A stretch of DNA of 64,000 nt from Metabacillus sediminilitoris. Lineage in GTDB: Bacteria; Bacillota; Bacilli; Bacillales; Bacillaceae. The stretch is taken from contig NZ_CP046266.1 in NCBI RefSeq assembly GCF_009720625.1, positions 815,501-879,500 of the forward strand, in the 5' to 3' direction. The notes below the pieces were generated by a model, which worked only from the letters and a program-made list of their open reading frames with translations, ran no database searches and had not been told where the DNA came from. A program made the translations under genes and the position numbers. Every line of letters starts with the position of its first letter. The stretch's first letter is position 1. Below are positions 18,686-27,348 of the stretch, in pieces.

Positions 18686-18784
18686 TGAAAGCGTTTATCT
18701 TGGCAGGATTTATCATGATCTGTTAATTTACTCAGATCATTGATCGTTAAAGTATTTTTTTAATGTTTTTAGAAAGTGCTTTCA
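18686..18784. promoter_or_regulatory. Two cre-like sites in the leader of the first gntP paralogue
   Basis: TGAAAGCGTTTATC (18686-18699) and AGAAAGTGCTTTCA (18771-18784) each match the CcpA consensus with two mismatches. Downstream position would fit repression as a roadblock. Confidence 0.45.
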
Positions 18785-18852
18785 GCAGATGAGTGATCAC
18801 TTAACGTTATTCCAGCAGTGTAAAAGATTAATTAGAAAGTGTGGAGTTTAGA

Positions 18853-20178
18853 ATGGAAATGTATTTGTTAATCATTACTTTATTAGCAATTGCCATTGTT
18901 GTAATCGGTGTATCTGTGTTTAAATGGCATGCGTTTATTAGTTTAACTATTGCAAGTTTATTTTTAGCAATCTGCTCAGGTTTATCTATGGATAAAATTG
19001 TTAGTACTTATGAAACAGGTGTCGGCGGTGTATTAGGTCACCTTGTCGGAATTTTAGCATTAGGGACTATTTTAGGAAAACTGATGGCGGATTCTGGTGC
19101 TGGTATGCAAGTTGCAGATTTCTTTGTTCGTGTCTTTGGTGAGAAAAAGTTACCATGGGCTATGTTAATCTCAGGTTTTATCATCGGTATTCCAGTATTT
19201 TTTGAAGTAGGAATATTGATTTTATTACCTCTTGTTATTTCAATTCATAAAACGACAAAACAAAACATATTATTGATTGCGCTACCAGTTATTGCTGGTT
19301 TATCCATTGTACATGGACTTGTACCGCCGCATCCTGGTGCAATGGCTGCGATTAGTATTTACGATGCAAACCTTGGAAGAGTCCTTCTTTACGCACTTAT
19401 TATTTCAATTCCTGCCGCAATAATCGCAGGGCCAGTATTTGCAAAATGGGTTCATAAACGAGTGGTGCCAGAAGGTGAACCAGAGTTAATTCGAGTTACA
19501 ACATTATCGAAAAATTTGCCTGGCACAGGAATTTCGTTTTTTGTTATTTTATTACCTGTTATTTTAATGATTTTATCAGCTATTGCACCATATTTGCCAT
19601 TGCCAGGTGGAGTTGAGAAATTATTAACATTGATTGGCAGCCCGATCATTGCCTTATTAATCGCATGTTTTGCGGCATTCTTTTTCCTTGGAAAACAACA
19701 AGGAATGGATAAGAATAAAATTAAGCAGTTAACAGAAGAATGTCTTCTTCCGGTTGGTTCGATTGTTTTAATCATTGGTGCTGGTGGCGGCTTTAAACAA
19801 ATTTTAATTGACAGTGGAGTTGGCACAACAATTGCTCAAATGTCCGAAAGCTTTTCTCTCTCGCCACTTGTATTAGCGTTTCTTATTGCAGGGTTAATTC
19901 GTATTGCTACTGGATCTGCAACGGTTGCTCTTACGACATCTGCTGGTATCATTTCACCAGTTATTGAGCATATGTCAGGTGTGAATCTCGAATTGCTTGT
20001 TATCGCAACAGGAGCTGGTTCATTAATGTTATCACATGTAAATGATGCAGGTTTCTGGATGGTAAAAGAATATTTAGGCTTAAGTGTGAAAGAAACATTT
20101 AAAACTTGGACAGTTTTAGAGACATTGTTATCTTTCATCGCTTTCGGAGGAGCCTTATTACTTGATTTGTTCCTTTAA
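18853..20178 (+). CDS. GntP family gluconate-type permease (first of three)
   Basis: A 441-aa permease with about 12 membrane segments. Family blocks: GILALGTILGKLMADSGAG, GIPVFFEVGILILLPLV, GLVPPHPGAMAAI, IRIATGSATVAL and SHVNDAGFWMVKEYLGLS. It imports gluconate or a related sugar acid with protons. ATG 18853 has GGAG at 18843-18846. It is closest in motifs to the paralogue at 25803 (both have GLVPPHP), while the one at 23082 has SFIPPTPGP, so the paralogues probably differ in substrate. It has its own promoter and terminator. Confidence 0.85.
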   Translation: MEMYLLIITLLAIAIVVIGVSVFKWHAFISLTIASLFLAICSGLSMDKIVSTYETGVGGVLGHLVGILALGTILGKLMADSGAGMQVADFFVRVFGEKKLPWAMLISGFIIGIPVFFEVGILILLPLVISIHKTTKQNILLIALPVIAGLSIVHGLVPPHPGAMAAISIYDANLGRVLLYALIISIPAAIIAGPVFAKWVHKRVVPEGEPELIRVTTLSKNLPGTGISFFVILLPVILMILSAIAPYLPLPGGVEKLLTLIGSPIIALLIACFAAFFFLGKQQGMDKNKIKQLTEECLLPVGSIVLIIGAGGGFKQILIDSGVGTTIAQMSESFSLSPLVLAFLIAGLIRIATGSATVALTTSAGIISPVIEHMSGVNLELLVIATGAGSLMLSHVNDAGFWMVKEYLGLSVKETFKTWTVLETLLSFIAFGGALLLDLFL

Positions 20179-20236
20179 AGGATTATATGGGAGTGTTAAA
20201 ACAATATAAGGGGTAATCTAATCATTATAGACAAAA

Positions 20237-20275
20237 AAACAAGCCATAGAGGAGACTCTATGGCTTGTTTTTTAT
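20237..20275 (+). terminator. Terminator after first gntP paralogue
   Basis: AAGCCATAGAG gaga CTCTATGGCTT perfect stem with TTTTTT tail. Confidence 0.9.
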
Positions 20276-20583
20276 ATGACAATGTATAAGAACTTATTTT
20301 GACAAATGTTATATAACATAACTATATGGATTAAAGCGAGTTAATACAAAAGATTATGGATTATTTTATATAAGTGACTAAGCTTCTGAATTGATAGTTG
20401 AAAGTTGATATTTCAATCCATGAGATTTAGAAAAACTTGATTATCAGAATTTCCCTGTAAGGATTATTAACGGTTTGAATAGTAAAGTATGAAAGTTAAA
20501 ACTATTAATTTGAAACTAAGATAATATCTTAACGTATATCTTCTTATAAAGTTAATAACATATTTTTCAATGGGGGTATTTTA
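20276..20583. other. A+T-rich intergenic region
   Basis: No gene. A small palindrome AAGATAATATCTT occurs near 20518 and TTGAAA nearby could be a -35 box for the next gene, but no complete promoter was convincing. Confidence 0.35.
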
Positions 20584-21219
20584 TTGGAAAAATCTTTTAA
20601 AATTGCCATTCTTGGGGGGACAGGCAAAGTCGGTCGTTATATTGCAAAAAAAGCGTTAGAAAGAGGCTTCCAAGTTCGTATGCTTGTCAGGAACCCAGAT
20701 AAGTTAGAAGGCAGCGATAGCAGAATTGAGATTATTAAAGGGGATGCTCAAAACATAGATACTATTCGTTTTTTACTCAAAGATTGTAATATTGTTATAA
20801 ATACTTTGGGACAACCTGTAAAGGATTTACCATTATACAGCAGTGTAACTAATAATGTCCTGTTGATAATGAATGACTTTGGCATTAGAAGATATATTGG
20901 CGTGACAGGAGCATCTCTTAACATACGAGGTGACAACAAGAAATTGTTAAATAAAATTGGAGCAAAAATATTTGAAATCCTATTTCCTAAGATGATGAAC
21001 GATAAAAAAAAGGAACTAAACATCCTTATAAATAGTGATATAGAATGGACACTTGTACGTCTACCATTTGTAATTGAAGGTTCAGGAACTGGTCATATAA
21101 AGGAACATTTAACGGATATGGCAGGTACAAGTATTACTAATACTGATATAGCAAAATTTATCATTAATGAGGTTAGCAATAAGAAATATGTAAGGAAAAC
21201 CCCCTTTATTTCTAACTGA
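20584..21219 (+). CDS. NAD(P)-binding Rossmann protein, NmrA/SDR type
   Basis: A 211-aa atypical short-chain dehydrogenase-like protein: IAILGGTGKVGRYIAKKALERGFQVRMLVRNP is the dinucleotide-binding GxxGxxG region, followed by DAQNIDTIRFLLKDCNIVINTLGQP. Related proteins bind NAD(P)H or act as redox sensors or epimerase-like enzymes. TTG 20584 follows a GGGGG ribosome site. It has no functional link to the gluconate genes other than position. Confidence 0.75.
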   Translation: MEKSFKIAILGGTGKVGRYIAKKALERGFQVRMLVRNPDKLEGSDSRIEIIKGDAQNIDTIRFLLKDCNIVINTLGQPVKDLPLYSSVTNNVLLIMNDFGIRRYIGVTGASLNIRGDNKKLLNKIGAKIFEILFPKMMNDKKKELNILINSDIEWTLVRLPFVIEGSGTGHIKEHLTDMAGTSITNTDIAKFIINEVSNKKYVRKTPFISN

Positions 21220-21245
21220 TTAGTGTAAAGTAAAGGATAAACAAA

Positions 21246-21278
21246 CGGGACTTTCAATTAAGAAAGTCCCATTCTTTT
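21246..21278 (+). terminator. Terminator
   Basis: GGGACTTTC aattaa GAAAGTCCC followed by a T-rich tail. Confidence 0.75.
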
Positions 21279-21365
21279 GTATTTTTTTATATAAGAATAG
21301 TTTTCCTGTTTGTTGCCCCATCGCAGAAAGAGGTTAAATTCGAAATGACAGTTAGATATAAAATA

Positions 21366-21412
21366 CGGATAAAGATAAGGTATAGATTACCTTTCTTTAT
21401 CCGCATTTATTG
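21366..21412. terminator. Inverted repeat, probable terminator of gntK
   Basis: CGGATAAAGATAAGGTA pairs with TACCTTTCTTTATCCG. It lies just 3' of the minus-strand gluconokinase gene. Confidence 0.55.
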
Positions 21413-21447
21413 TCTGGGGCTAAAATAAAAGAACTTGAATCTTCAAA

Positions 21448-22992
21448 TTAACCTAATGTTTTTCTTTGAAATTCTGCAATTGCATTATATTCTTCATTTA
21501 ATTTACGAGAAATACGAAGGTAAATAGGTGTTAATTCACGATATACCTCGACATGTTCTTTTATTGGCTGGTGTTTGTGAGTGGCTCCTACCATACCTGA
21601 AACAACATTTAATGAGTCAATTTCTTTTAAGGCGTAAAGACCAAGAATGGCAGCTCCAAGACAAGAACTTTCAAAACTTTCTGGTACAGTCACTTCTTGA
21701 TCAAAGATGTCTGCCATCATTTGTCTCCATAATTCAGAACGGGCGAAACCTCCGGTTGCCTGCACTTTCTTTGGAACCCCAATTTGCTCCTCTAGTGCTA
21801 AAAGAACATTATATAAATTGAAAATGACACCTTCTAAAACAGCGCGAATCATATGTTCTTTTTTATGATGCAAGGTTAAGCCAAAGAATGATCCTCTTGC
21901 ATTTGCATTCCATAATGGAGCACGTTCACCAGCTAAGTATGGATGGAACAATAATCCATCTGCTCCCGGAGAAACTCGTGCAGCAATTTTTGTTAGGACT
22001 TCATATGAGTCAATTCCCAAGCTTTTTGCTGTTTCTACTTCTGCGGAAGCCATGACATCACGTACCCAGCGGAAGGTCATTCCACCATTATTAACTGGAC
22101 CGCCAATAACCCAATGGTTTTCTGTTAAGGCATAGCAGAAAATTCTCCCTTTCGGATCTGTTACAGGTCGATCTGTTACTGTTCGGATCGCACCGCTTGT
22201 CCCGATTGTAACCGCCACAACTCCTGGTTCAATGGCATTTACACCAAGGTTCGATAGGACCCCATCATTCGCACCAATTACGATGGGAGTAGAGGAGAGG
22301 ATACCAAGCTCTTCTGCAATACTATCTTCAAGTCCTTGAAGATAATAGGTCGTTGGGACAGGTTCGGATAAATGCTCTCTAGTAATTCCAGCTACTTGAA
22401 GTGCTTCTGCATCCCAATCAAGTTGTTGTAGATTAAGCATACCAGTTGCAGAAGCAATAGAATGATCAACAACAAACTTTTTAAAAAATTGATAAAATAC
22501 ATATTCTTTCATCGAGATAAATTTATACGTTTTTTCAAAAATCTCAGGCTTTTCTTCTTTTATCCAGCGAATTTTACTTAAAGGGGACATCGGATGAATT
22601 GGTGTACCTGTACGCATATAAATACTATGTCCGTTCCATTCATCTTTAATTTTTTCCGCCCATTTTGTGCTGCGGTTGTCAGCCCAAGTGATACAATTCG
22701 ACAAAGGTTTTCCTGATTCATCAATCGCGATGACGCTATGCATAGCTGCACTGAACGAAATACATAATAGTTCGTTTGAATTTATCTCACTTTTTTTGAT
22801 TGTTTCTTTGATTGTTCCTTTTACTGCCTCGTATATTTCTGCTGGATTTTGCTCAGCAGTTAATGGAGTTGGGGTTAATAATGGGTACCCAATCGTATGA
22901 TGTGAAATGACTGTTCCATCCTTTGAAAATAGGACGGCTTTCGTACTTGTTGTACCAATATCAACGCCTATCATATAGCCTAGTTGATTCAT
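21448..22992 (-). CDS. gntK: Gluconokinase (FGGY family)
   Basis: A 514-aa sugar kinase that phosphorylates gluconate to 6-phosphogluconate. N-terminal phosphate-binding block GVDIGTTSTKAVLFSKDG; second nucleotide motif VAVTIGTSGAIRTV; C-terminal QATGGFARSELWRQMMADIF. Length and motifs fit B. subtilis GntK. ATG 22992 follows TTTGGAGGA. It is 89 nt downstream of the gntP gene on the same strand, so gntP-gntK form an operon that feeds the 6-phosphogluconate dehydrogenase encoded at 27349. Confidence 0.9.
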   Translation of the reverse strand: MNQLGYMIGVDIGTTSTKAVLFSKDGTVISHHTIGYPLLTPTPLTAEQNPAEIYEAVKGTIKETIKKSEINSNELLCISFSAAMHSVIAIDESGKPLSNCITWADNRSTKWAEKIKDEWNGHSIYMRTGTPIHPMSPLSKIRWIKEEKPEIFEKTYKFISMKEYVFYQFFKKFVVDHSIASATGMLNLQQLDWDAEALQVAGITREHLSEPVPTTYYLQGLEDSIAEELGILSSTPIVIGANDGVLSNLGVNAIEPGVVAVTIGTSGAIRTVTDRPVTDPKGRIFCYALTENHWVIGGPVNNGGMTFRWVRDVMASAEVETAKSLGIDSYEVLTKIAARVSPGADGLLFHPYLAGERAPLWNANARGSFFGLTLHHKKEHMIRAVLEGVIFNLYNVLLALEEQIGVPKKVQATGGFARSELWRQMMADIFDQEVTVPESFESSCLGAAILGLYALKEIDSLNVVSGMVGATHKHQPIKEHVEVYRELTPIYLRISRKLNEEYNAIAEFQRKTLG

Positions 22993-23026
22993 GTTAGTTC
23001 CTCCAAATCTATGTATTGTGAAATAT

Positions 23027-23040
23027 TGTAACCGCTTATT
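23027..23040. promoter_or_regulatory. cre-like site between gntP and gntK
   Basis: TGTAACCGCTTATT matches the CcpA consensus with one mismatch. Confidence 0.45.
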
Positions 23041-23081
23041 ACTTTCTCCATCCTTTTGATGTTCTTTTTTAATTGTATAGA

Positions 23082-24425
23082 CTAAGCTATTAATAAGCTA
23101 ATAAAAAACACAATCGCAAATCCAATCAGTGAAATGATTGTTTCCATTACTGTCCATGAGCGAAGTGTCTCTTTTACATCCAAACCTAAATACCTGTTTA
23201 TTAGCCAGAATCCTGAATCATTTACATGGGACGCTATCGTTGACCCGGCGGCTATGGAAATGACCATCAAACCAAGAATAGGGCCTGTAAGTCCAAGCGT
23301 CGTAATAAGCGGTGAGATTAAGCTTGCGGATGTCACCATGGCAACGGTTGCAGATCCTTGGGCAATTCGAATAATTGTAGCAATTAGAAATGCTAGAACA
23401 ATTGGCGGCAGTGGTGAGTTTGCCATGGAGTCTGCTAATACATTCCCAACACCTGTATCCATTAAAACTTGTTTAAATATGCCTCCAGCACCTGTAATGA
23501 GAATAATCATACCCGCGGGCTCAAGAGACTTGCTTGCAATAAGTTGAACTTCTTGTTTTGAGAAGCCGTGTTTGATACCTAAAAAATAAAAGACTAGCAG
23601 TGTCGTAATTAGTAAAGCGACAAATGGATGTCCAAGAAATTCACATACTGAACGGATAATATTTTCTTCTGGTAAGAGAACACTTGATAATGTATTAAGA
23701 AGAATAAGAGCAAGGGGGACTAAAATAATTGTTATAATAAGTCCAAAACTCGGTAATCCTTGATCGTCTTCCATTTCTTCTATCGTCATATAATCAGGCA
23801 CTGTAACATGTATATAATTTGCTATATATTTTCCGAACAGTGGACCTGCGACTACCATTGCCGGGAGTCCTGCAATGATTCCAAATAAAATAACCCATCC
23901 AAGATCAGCTCCAATTAGGTTTGCCACGATTATTGGACCAGGGGTTGGAGGGATAAAGCTATGGGAAACAGATAGTCCGGCAAATAATGGTATCCCATAA
24001 TACAAGAGGGAACGTCCCGTTTTCTTTGCTAAACGATAAACAATTGGTACTAAAACGATAAAACCAACATCGAAAAAGACGGGTATTCCGACGAGAAATC
24101 CTGTAACACCTAATGCCCAAGGAACTTTGTCTTGTCCGAATTTTTTCATAAAGGTTTGAGCCAGACGCTCAGCACCGCCTGATATTTCAAGAATTTGTCC
24201 AAACATTGCTCCTAAGCCAACAACGATCGCAACAAATCCAAGGGTTTCACCCATTCCTTTTTGTATGGATTGAATGACCTCGTCTAAGGGCAATCCCGCC
24301 GCAATACCTACAAGCAAACTCACAAGAAGCAATGAAACAAAAGCATGCAGCTTTGTTCGAATGACTAAGAAAAGAAGCAATGATATCCCTGCTGCTGCAG
24401 TAATTATAAGTGTGAATTCGGACAT
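23082..24425 (-). CDS. gntP: Gluconate permease GntP
   Basis: A 447-aa, about 12-segment GntP family symporter. Motifs: GLGAMFGQILEISGGAERLAQ, GIPVFFDVGFIVLVPI, SHSFIPPTPGPIIVANLIGADLGW, IRIAQGSATVAM, SHVNDSGFWLINRYLGL. The IPPTPGP motif is that of classical gluconate permeases. It is the only one of the three paralogues linked in an operon with gntK, so it is the best candidate for the true gluconate transporter. ATG 24425 follows CGGAGGA. It is divergent from the RpiR regulator gene. Confidence 0.9.
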   Translation of the reverse strand: MSEFTLIITAAAGISLLLFLVIRTKLHAFVSLLLVSLLVGIAAGLPLDEVIQSIQKGMGETLGFVAIVVGLGAMFGQILEISGGAERLAQTFMKKFGQDKVPWALGVTGFLVGIPVFFDVGFIVLVPIVYRLAKKTGRSLLYYGIPLFAGLSVSHSFIPPTPGPIIVANLIGADLGWVILFGIIAGLPAMVVAGPLFGKYIANYIHVTVPDYMTIEEMEDDQGLPSFGLIITIILVPLALILLNTLSSVLLPEENIIRSVCEFLGHPFVALLITTLLVFYFLGIKHGFSKQEVQLIASKSLEPAGMIILITGAGGIFKQVLMDTGVGNVLADSMANSPLPPIVLAFLIATIIRIAQGSATVAMVTSASLISPLITTLGLTGPILGLMVISIAAGSTIASHVNDSGFWLINRYLGLDVKETLRSWTVMETIISLIGFAIVFFISLLIA

Positions 24426-24468
24426 TACTAATCCTCCGATATTCTAAATAGTTCAACAATAGGATTGT

Positions 24469-24482
24469 TGAGAGCGTTTTTA
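24469..24482. promoter_or_regulatory. cre-like site upstream of gntP
   Basis: TGAGAGCGTTTTTA; two mismatches to the CcpA consensus, between the gntP promoter and its start. Confidence 0.35.
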
Positions 24483-24543
24483 ATACATAGTATTCCTTTT
24501 AATTTCCTAAAGATGTACCCTTTACCATTCATGATGAAAACAA

Positions 24544-24596
24544 GAAATTTTTTTCCGGACTATATATATTATACAAAAAAACATTTTCCATGTAAT
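24544..24596 (-). promoter_or_regulatory. gntPK promoter with RpiR-type operators
   Basis: On the minus strand TATAAT (complement of 24568-24573) has ATTACA 16 nt upstream. A GAAATTTTTTTC operator-like site lies at 24544-24555, near +6 to +17, and a one-mismatch relative (AAAAACATTTTC, 24576-24587) lies in the spacer. Confidence 0.55.
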
Positions 24597-24605
24597 TGTT
24601 TTCAA

Positions 24606-24640
24606 GAAAAAATTTCTTTTTGAAGAATTTTAGTTATAAT
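24606..24640 (+). promoter_or_regulatory. rpiR-type regulator promoter and operator
   Basis: TATAAT at 24635-24640 with a poor -35 (TTTCTT) that overlaps GAAAAAATTTC (24606-24616). This predicts autoregulation. Confidence 0.55.
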
Positions 24641-24674
24641 GATAGTAACGTTATTTTATGGAAGGGGTGAAAAA

Positions 24675-25508
24675 ATGGAGCAGCCTCAACAATGTCTTTC
24701 GAGAATCCAAACAATTTATCCGGAATTTAGTGATACGGAAAAGAAGATTGCTGATTATATTATGCAGTTTCCTGATAAAATGACCCATCAATCGATTACA
24801 CAAGTTGCTGATGATATCGGAGTAGCCACATCGACAATCTTCCGTTTTTGTCAACGACTTGGTTTTAAAGGATATCAAGTCATGAAAATTGTGTTGGCAT
24901 CTGAAATTGCCTCACCAATAAGAGAAATGGTTCAAGAGAAAATTCAGGAACAAGATAATGAACGAGATGTGACAGAGAAAATATTCAATACAAGTATCAG
25001 AACCTTTAAGGATACGATTCAGATGATGGATTTTTCGTCGATCAAAAAAGCGGTTAATGTATTATTAAGTGCAAATCGTGTTGAGTTTTATGGTACAGGT
25101 AGTTCAGGGATTGTCGCATTAGATGCACATCATAAATTTATTGGCTCCGGCATTACTACGGTTGCCTATACGGATCCCTTTCTACAAGTGAGAGCGGCAT
25201 CACAGTTATCTGAAAATGATGTTGCCGTCATTATTTCAGACTCTGGTGCAAATACGGAAACAATGAATGTATTGGATGCAGCAAAAGAAGCTGGAGCTAA
25301 GACGATTGTGATTACGAACCTTACAAGATCTCCACTTAATAAGAAGGCTGACATTATTTTACGTACAGTTTCAAGCAGCATTGAAACTCGTTCGGATGAT
25401 GTCTACTCAAGAATTGTTCAAATGAGTCTCATCGATGCATTATATACAAACGTTATAAAGGCACAAAAAGGAAAAAATAAAAATCCTATAAAAAAATTGT
25501 TTGAATAG
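24675..25508 (+). CDS. RpiR/MurR family transcriptional regulator of the gluconate cluster
   Basis: A 277-aa regulator with an N-terminal HTH_6 domain (TDTEKKIADYIMQFPDKMTHQSITQVADDIGVATSTIFRFCQRLGFKGYQVMK) and a C-terminal SIS sugar-phosphate-binding domain (VEFYGTGSSGIVALDAHHKF ... VAVIISDSGANTETMNVLDAAKEAGAKTIVITN). GAAGGGGTG precedes ATG 24675. It lies between divergent gntPK and the downstream gntP paralogue and gnd. A GAAA-N4-TTTC palindrome near each promoter is its likely operator; 6-phosphogluconate or gluconate is a plausible effector, as with other sugar-acid RpiR regulators. B. subtilis uses a GntR-type repressor instead. Confidence 0.85.
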   Translation: MEQPQQCLSRIQTIYPEFSDTEKKIADYIMQFPDKMTHQSITQVADDIGVATSTIFRFCQRLGFKGYQVMKIVLASEIASPIREMVQEKIQEQDNERDVTEKIFNTSIRTFKDTIQMMDFSSIKKAVNVLLSANRVEFYGTGSSGIVALDAHHKFIGSGITTVAYTDPFLQVRAASQLSENDVAVIISDSGANTETMNVLDAAKEAGAKTIVITNLTRSPLNKKADIILRTVSSSIETRSDDVYSRIVQMSLIDALYTNVIKAQKGKNKNPIKKLFE

Positions 25509-25525
25509 TTTTTACGAATCTGGAA

Positions 25526-25536
25526 GAAAAAATTTC
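25526..25536. promoter_or_regulatory. RpiR-type operator candidate
   Basis: GAAAAAATTTC shortly after the regulator stop codon; fits the recurring palindrome. Confidence 0.4.
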
Positions 25537-25572
25537 CCTATTATTGATAATAAAATAGAAAATAATTTATTT

Positions 25573-25606
25573 GCCGTGAATGATAGAAATTCGCGGCTTT
25601 TTGTAT
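25573..25606 (+). terminator. Terminator after RpiR-family gene
   Basis: GCCGTGAA ... TTCGCGGC stem (one mismatch) with TTTTTG tail. Confidence 0.65.
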
Positions 25607-25711
25607 GCTATTGAATGGGTTTTCTCAATCTTATTAGTTATTTTTTAAGTTAAATTTGAAAATTATTTTCTTATGGAGGAAAAATAAATAAAATTTTTTT
25701 CGAAAAAAGTA

Positions 25712-25766
25712 TTGAAACAAAAAAATATTTTCCGTATAATCAACCTATCAAATGAAAGTGCTTTCA
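25712..25766 (+). promoter_or_regulatory. Promoter, operator and cre site of third gntP paralogue
   Basis: TTGAAA (25712-25717), 17-nt spacer, TATAAT (25735-25740). The spacer holds AAAAATATTTTC, a one-mismatch RpiR-type site. TGAAAGTGCTTTCA (25753-25766), a CcpA site with one mismatch and perfect palindromic arms, lies just after the expected transcription start. Confidence 0.7.
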
Positions 25767-25802
25767 ATAAAAGTTTAATAGTTATCAAGGAGGATTTATA
25801 AT

Positions 25803-27152
25803 ATGTTAATTTTAATCGTACTAGCCGCAATCGTAGCACTTTTATTACTAATAACTTGGGCGAAATTAAACCCATTCGTAGCGCTAATCATAACGGCTAT
25901 TGGTGTAGGGCTTGCAACTGGCATGCCACTTATCGGAGATGGAGCAGAAACTCCAGGTATTATTGACTCAATTAAAGCAGGAATGGGGAATACATTAGGT
26001 TTCCTAGCAATCGTACTTGCATTAGGAACGATGCTTGGAAAAATGATGGCTGAATCAGGCGGTGCTGAGCGAATTGCTCAAACATTAATTAGTAAATTTG
26101 GTCAAAAAAATGTCCATTGGGCAATGATGTTTGTTGGTTTTATCGTTGGTATTCCAGTGTTTTTCCAAGTAGGATTTGTTCTTTTAATACCATTAGTATT
26201 TACAATTGCTCGTCAAACTGGCATGTCATTAGTTAAGATTGGTATTCCATTAATAGCAGGACTTTCTGTTGTACATGGTCTAGTTCCACCACATCCAGCT
26301 GCAATGGCTGCCGTGAATATTTTCCAAGCGGATGTTGGTATTACAATCTTGTATTCTATTATCGTAGGTTTACCAACTGCTATTCTAGCAGGTCCTGTTT
26401 ACGGGAAATTTATTGGAGCGAAAATTCATAAATCGGTTCCAAAAGAAATGGCAGAACAATTAACTGAACCTAAAGATGTGAAAGAACTTCCAGGATTTTT
26501 TAACACAGTTTTTACTGTCATGGTACCTGTTATCCTTATGTTGATTTCATCGATTGCAGAATTAGTTTTACCAGCAGATAGCTTTGGCTTCTCTGTATTT
26601 AAATTCATTGGTGATCCGATCACTGCACTTTTAATTGCAACCGTTTACTCTTTCTTTAGCCTTGGTTTCTTCCGTGGCTTTAATCGAGAAAAAGTTCTTA
26701 AGTTTTCAAATGATTGTCTAGGACCGACTGCATCAATTCTTTTAGTAATCGGTGCGGGTGGAGCATTTAACAAAGTATTACTTGATTCTGGAATTGGTGA
26801 TTATATTGCAGAACTAGCTCAACAGGCGAATGTTTCACCGATTTTGCTTGGATGGGGAATTGCTGCTATGATTCGTATCGCAACTGGTTCTGCGACTGTT
26901 TCAATGATGACAGCTGCTGGTATCGTTGCTCCAATCGCTGCGCTTGTTCCAGGAGTGAATGTTGAATTATTAGTACTGGCTACTGGTGCTGGTTCGTTAA
27001 TTCTCTCTCATGTGAATGATGCAGGATTCTGGATGATTAAAGAATACTTTGGAATGACAGTAAAAGAAACATTAATGACATGGACAGCTTTAGAGACAAT
27101 CATATCTGTCGCTGCGTTAGTGTTTATCGTAATCCTTGATTTATTCGTCTGA
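25803..27152 (+). CDS. GntP family gluconate-type permease (third paralogue)
   Basis: A 449-aa, about 12-segment GntP family protein. Motifs: LALGTMLGKMMAESGGAERIAQTLI, GIPVFFQVGFVLLIPLVF, GLVPPHPAAMAAV, IRIATGSATVSMMTAAGIVAP, SHVNDAGFWMIKEYFGMT. AAGGAGG precedes ATG 25803. It lies downstream of the RpiR regulator and upstream of gnd with its own regulated promoter. It resembles the 18853 paralogue more than the gntK-linked one. Confidence 0.87.
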   Translation: MLILIVLAAIVALLLLITWAKLNPFVALIITAIGVGLATGMPLIGDGAETPGIIDSIKAGMGNTLGFLAIVLALGTMLGKMMAESGGAERIAQTLISKFGQKNVHWAMMFVGFIVGIPVFFQVGFVLLIPLVFTIARQTGMSLVKIGIPLIAGLSVVHGLVPPHPAAMAAVNIFQADVGITILYSIIVGLPTAILAGPVYGKFIGAKIHKSVPKEMAEQLTEPKDVKELPGFFNTVFTVMVPVILMLISSIAELVLPADSFGFSVFKFIGDPITALLIATVYSFFSLGFFRGFNREKVLKFSNDCLGPTASILLVIGAGGAFNKVLLDSGIGDYIAELAQQANVSPILLGWGIAAMIRIATGSATVSMMTAAGIVAPIAALVPGVNVELLVLATGAGSLILSHVNDAGFWMIKEYFGMTVKETLMTWTALETIISVAALVFIVILDLFV

Positions 27153-27257
27153 TTGAGTATTAATTATTATAGTAGAAAAAAGTGGGTGAGCTTCTACTGA
27201 GAGTAGAAGCTTACCTTTATTGAGCATACTATGATAAAATAATTTTGAATTATTATT

Positions 27258-27308
27258 GAAAAATATTTCTTGATAAAGATTGTTTTAAGGGAAATTTTTT
27301 TCTATAAT
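27258..27308 (+). promoter_or_regulatory. gnd promoter with two RpiR-type operators
   Basis: TTGTTT (27280-27285), 17-nt spacer, TATAAT (27303-27308). GAAATTTTTTTC (27291-27302) fills the spacer up to the -10 box, and GAAAAATATTTC (27258-27269) lies just upstream of the -35 box. Confidence 0.7.
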
Positions 27309-27348
27309 CACTTAATAGAGACGGAAAAAATAGTAGGAGGCTTTAAAT

